Below, in pieces: positions 63,442-64,000 of a stretch of DNA of 64,000 bases. The stretch covers positions 1 through 64,000 of the forward strand of contig CALFSV010000120.1 of NCBI GenBank assembly GCA_937916485.1, in the 5' to 3' direction. Numbering within the stretch: position 1 is the stretch's first letter; each line of letters starts with the position of its first letter. The translations under genes were made by a program, and so were the position numbers. The stretch comes from an uncultured Paracoccaceae bacterium (GTDB taxonomy: Bacteria > Pseudomonadota > Alphaproteobacteria > Rhodobacterales > Rhodobacteraceae). The notes below the pieces were generated by a model that was not told the origin of the DNA, did no database searches, and saw nothing but the letters and a program-made list of their open reading frames with translations.

Positions 63442-63590
63442 GGCTTTTTCCCCGTTGCGCCAAAGGCTTGGGCCACGTTATGTGGCTGCCTCCGGTCACG
63501 ACCCATGCACGTTTTGGCACAGGTCCGATTTATGGCTTTTCCCTGGCGCGACGGTCGGATGTCACCGCGCCAGAGGGTTTTAGAGACTAT

Positions 63591-63611
63591 CCCGGCCCGG
63601 GTAGGGCCGGG
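63591..63611 (-). promoter_or_regulatory. Stem-loop between binding-protein and permease genes
   Basis: CCCGGCCC-5 nt-GGGCCGGG, a perfect 8-bp stem 12 nt after the binding-protein stop. A second weaker inverted repeat (TGGCGCG...CGCGCCA) lies at 63544-63571. Both may limit read-through to the permeases. The remaining gap up to the permease start shows nothing else. Confidence 0.6.
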
Positions 63612-63623
63612 ACAGCATATGGA

Positions 63624-64000
63624 TCAGGCTTCGATCCACCACTTGTAGTGGTGATGCTCGAACGTCGGGTGCATGTCGGCACCACGCACGGACGCCCCGT
63701 AGTGACGGTAGAGCGACCGCCAGTATGGCTGGATCAACACACCTTCGTCCTGCATGATCTGCTCGATCTCGGCCATGACGACACGCCGTTCGTCGGCATC
63801 GGCAATCGCGACAGCCTGCGCCAGAAGCGCGTCGAACTCTGCGTTGTTGAACGCAGTCTCGTTCCAGGCCACGCCGGACTTGTAGGCCAGGCTGAGAACC
63901 TGAACACCAAGCGGACGCATGTTCCACTCGGTTGCCGAGAAGGGGTACTTGGTCCAGTCGTTCCAGAAGGTGGAACCAGGCAGCACAGTGCGGTTGATGT
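63624..64000 (-). CDS. Family 5 solute-binding protein, C-terminal part (runs off the window)
   Basis: The last 125 or so residues of a peptide-type binding protein. The frame is open to the window edge; upstream codons read I-N-R-T-V before L-P-G-S-T-F-W-N-D-W. The segment with A-L-L-A-Q-A-V-A-I-A-D and M-A-E-I-E-Q-I-M-Q-D-E is typical of the C-terminal lobe of SBP_bac_5 proteins, and it ends K-W-W-I-E-A. It belongs to the transporter encoded downstream. Confidence 0.88.
   Translation of the reverse strand, partial: INRTVLPGSTFWNDWTKYPFSATEWNMRPLGVQVLSLAYKSGVAWNETAFNNAEFDALLAQAVAIADADERRVVMAEIEQIMQDEGVLIQPYWRSLYRHYGASVRGADMHPTFEHHHYKWWIEA

Overview
The window is a dense, high-GC stretch of an alphaproteobacterial chromosome, most likely a member of the Rhodobacteraceae (Roseobacter group). 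The case rests on gene content and order that is typical there: an aglEFGAK-type alpha-glucoside operon with a divergent LacI regulator, fumC followed by a DUF4169 gene and a ribbon-helix-helix gene, an alphaproteobacterial SspB adaptor, IalB, DUF882 and YcbB-type cell-envelope genes, a metF/methyl-H4folate methyltransferase pair with a 'virulence factor' domain protein, and long peptide-type ABC transporter subunits. There are no rRNA genes, tRNAs, prophages, insertion sequences or CRISPR arrays that I can see. The species cannot be fixed from the sequence alone.

Layout. (1) 0.17-0.70 kb: a GNAT acetyltransferase interrupted by one in-frame TGA. (2) 0.7-12.4 kb, minus strand: a tightly coupled ten-gene unit (M20 metallohydrolase, peptide/opine-type ABC transporter, aldehyde dehydrogenase, SDR, NylC/DmpA-type N-terminal-nucleophile hydrolase, alpha/beta hydrolase, TTC38-like protein), which looks like uptake and breakdown of an amide-linked compound. 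(3) 12.5-16.8 kb: an RND efflux pump whose promoter region faces the unit above and holds a perfect operator-like palindrome. (4) 16.8-24 kb: SelO AMPylase, a FAD/NAD(P)-binding protein, MsrA, CcdA, then an unknown membrane protein with a GHSSG motif coupled to a cytochrome P450. (5) 24.2-26.8 kb: small proteins, fumC, SspB. (6) 26.9-37 kb: alpha-glucoside utilisation (glucokinase, GH1 glucosidase, LacI regulator divergent from aglEFGAK), with matching operators and promoters on both sides. (7) 37-43.3 kb: Ppx/GppA, the one-carbon cluster, RlmE, glycerol kinase. (8) 43.3-49.2 kb: envelope genes (DUF882, L,D-transpeptidase, LpxD, a dedicated ACP and ketosynthase, IalB). (9) 49.2-49.6 kb: a gene-free stretch with two apparent minus-strand small RNAs that are complementary to each other. 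(10) 49.6-58.6 kb: HerA-like ATPase, CorC/HlyC-type protein, XerD, a secreted unknown protein, aroK-aroB, ssb, a lytic transglycosylase. (11) 58.7-64 kb: a second peptide-type ABC transporter, whose binding-protein gene runs off the right edge.

Themes. All three transporter operons with a binding-protein gene carry a strong stem-loop just after that gene, which would keep binding protein more abundant than the membrane parts. A dispersed intergenic element with two small hairpins and a conserved CCGGGATATTT core occurs three times, always at or inside operon boundaries. The least explained items are the small RNA pair, the NylC-like catabolic unit with its shared control region, and the membrane GHSSG protein/P450 pair.
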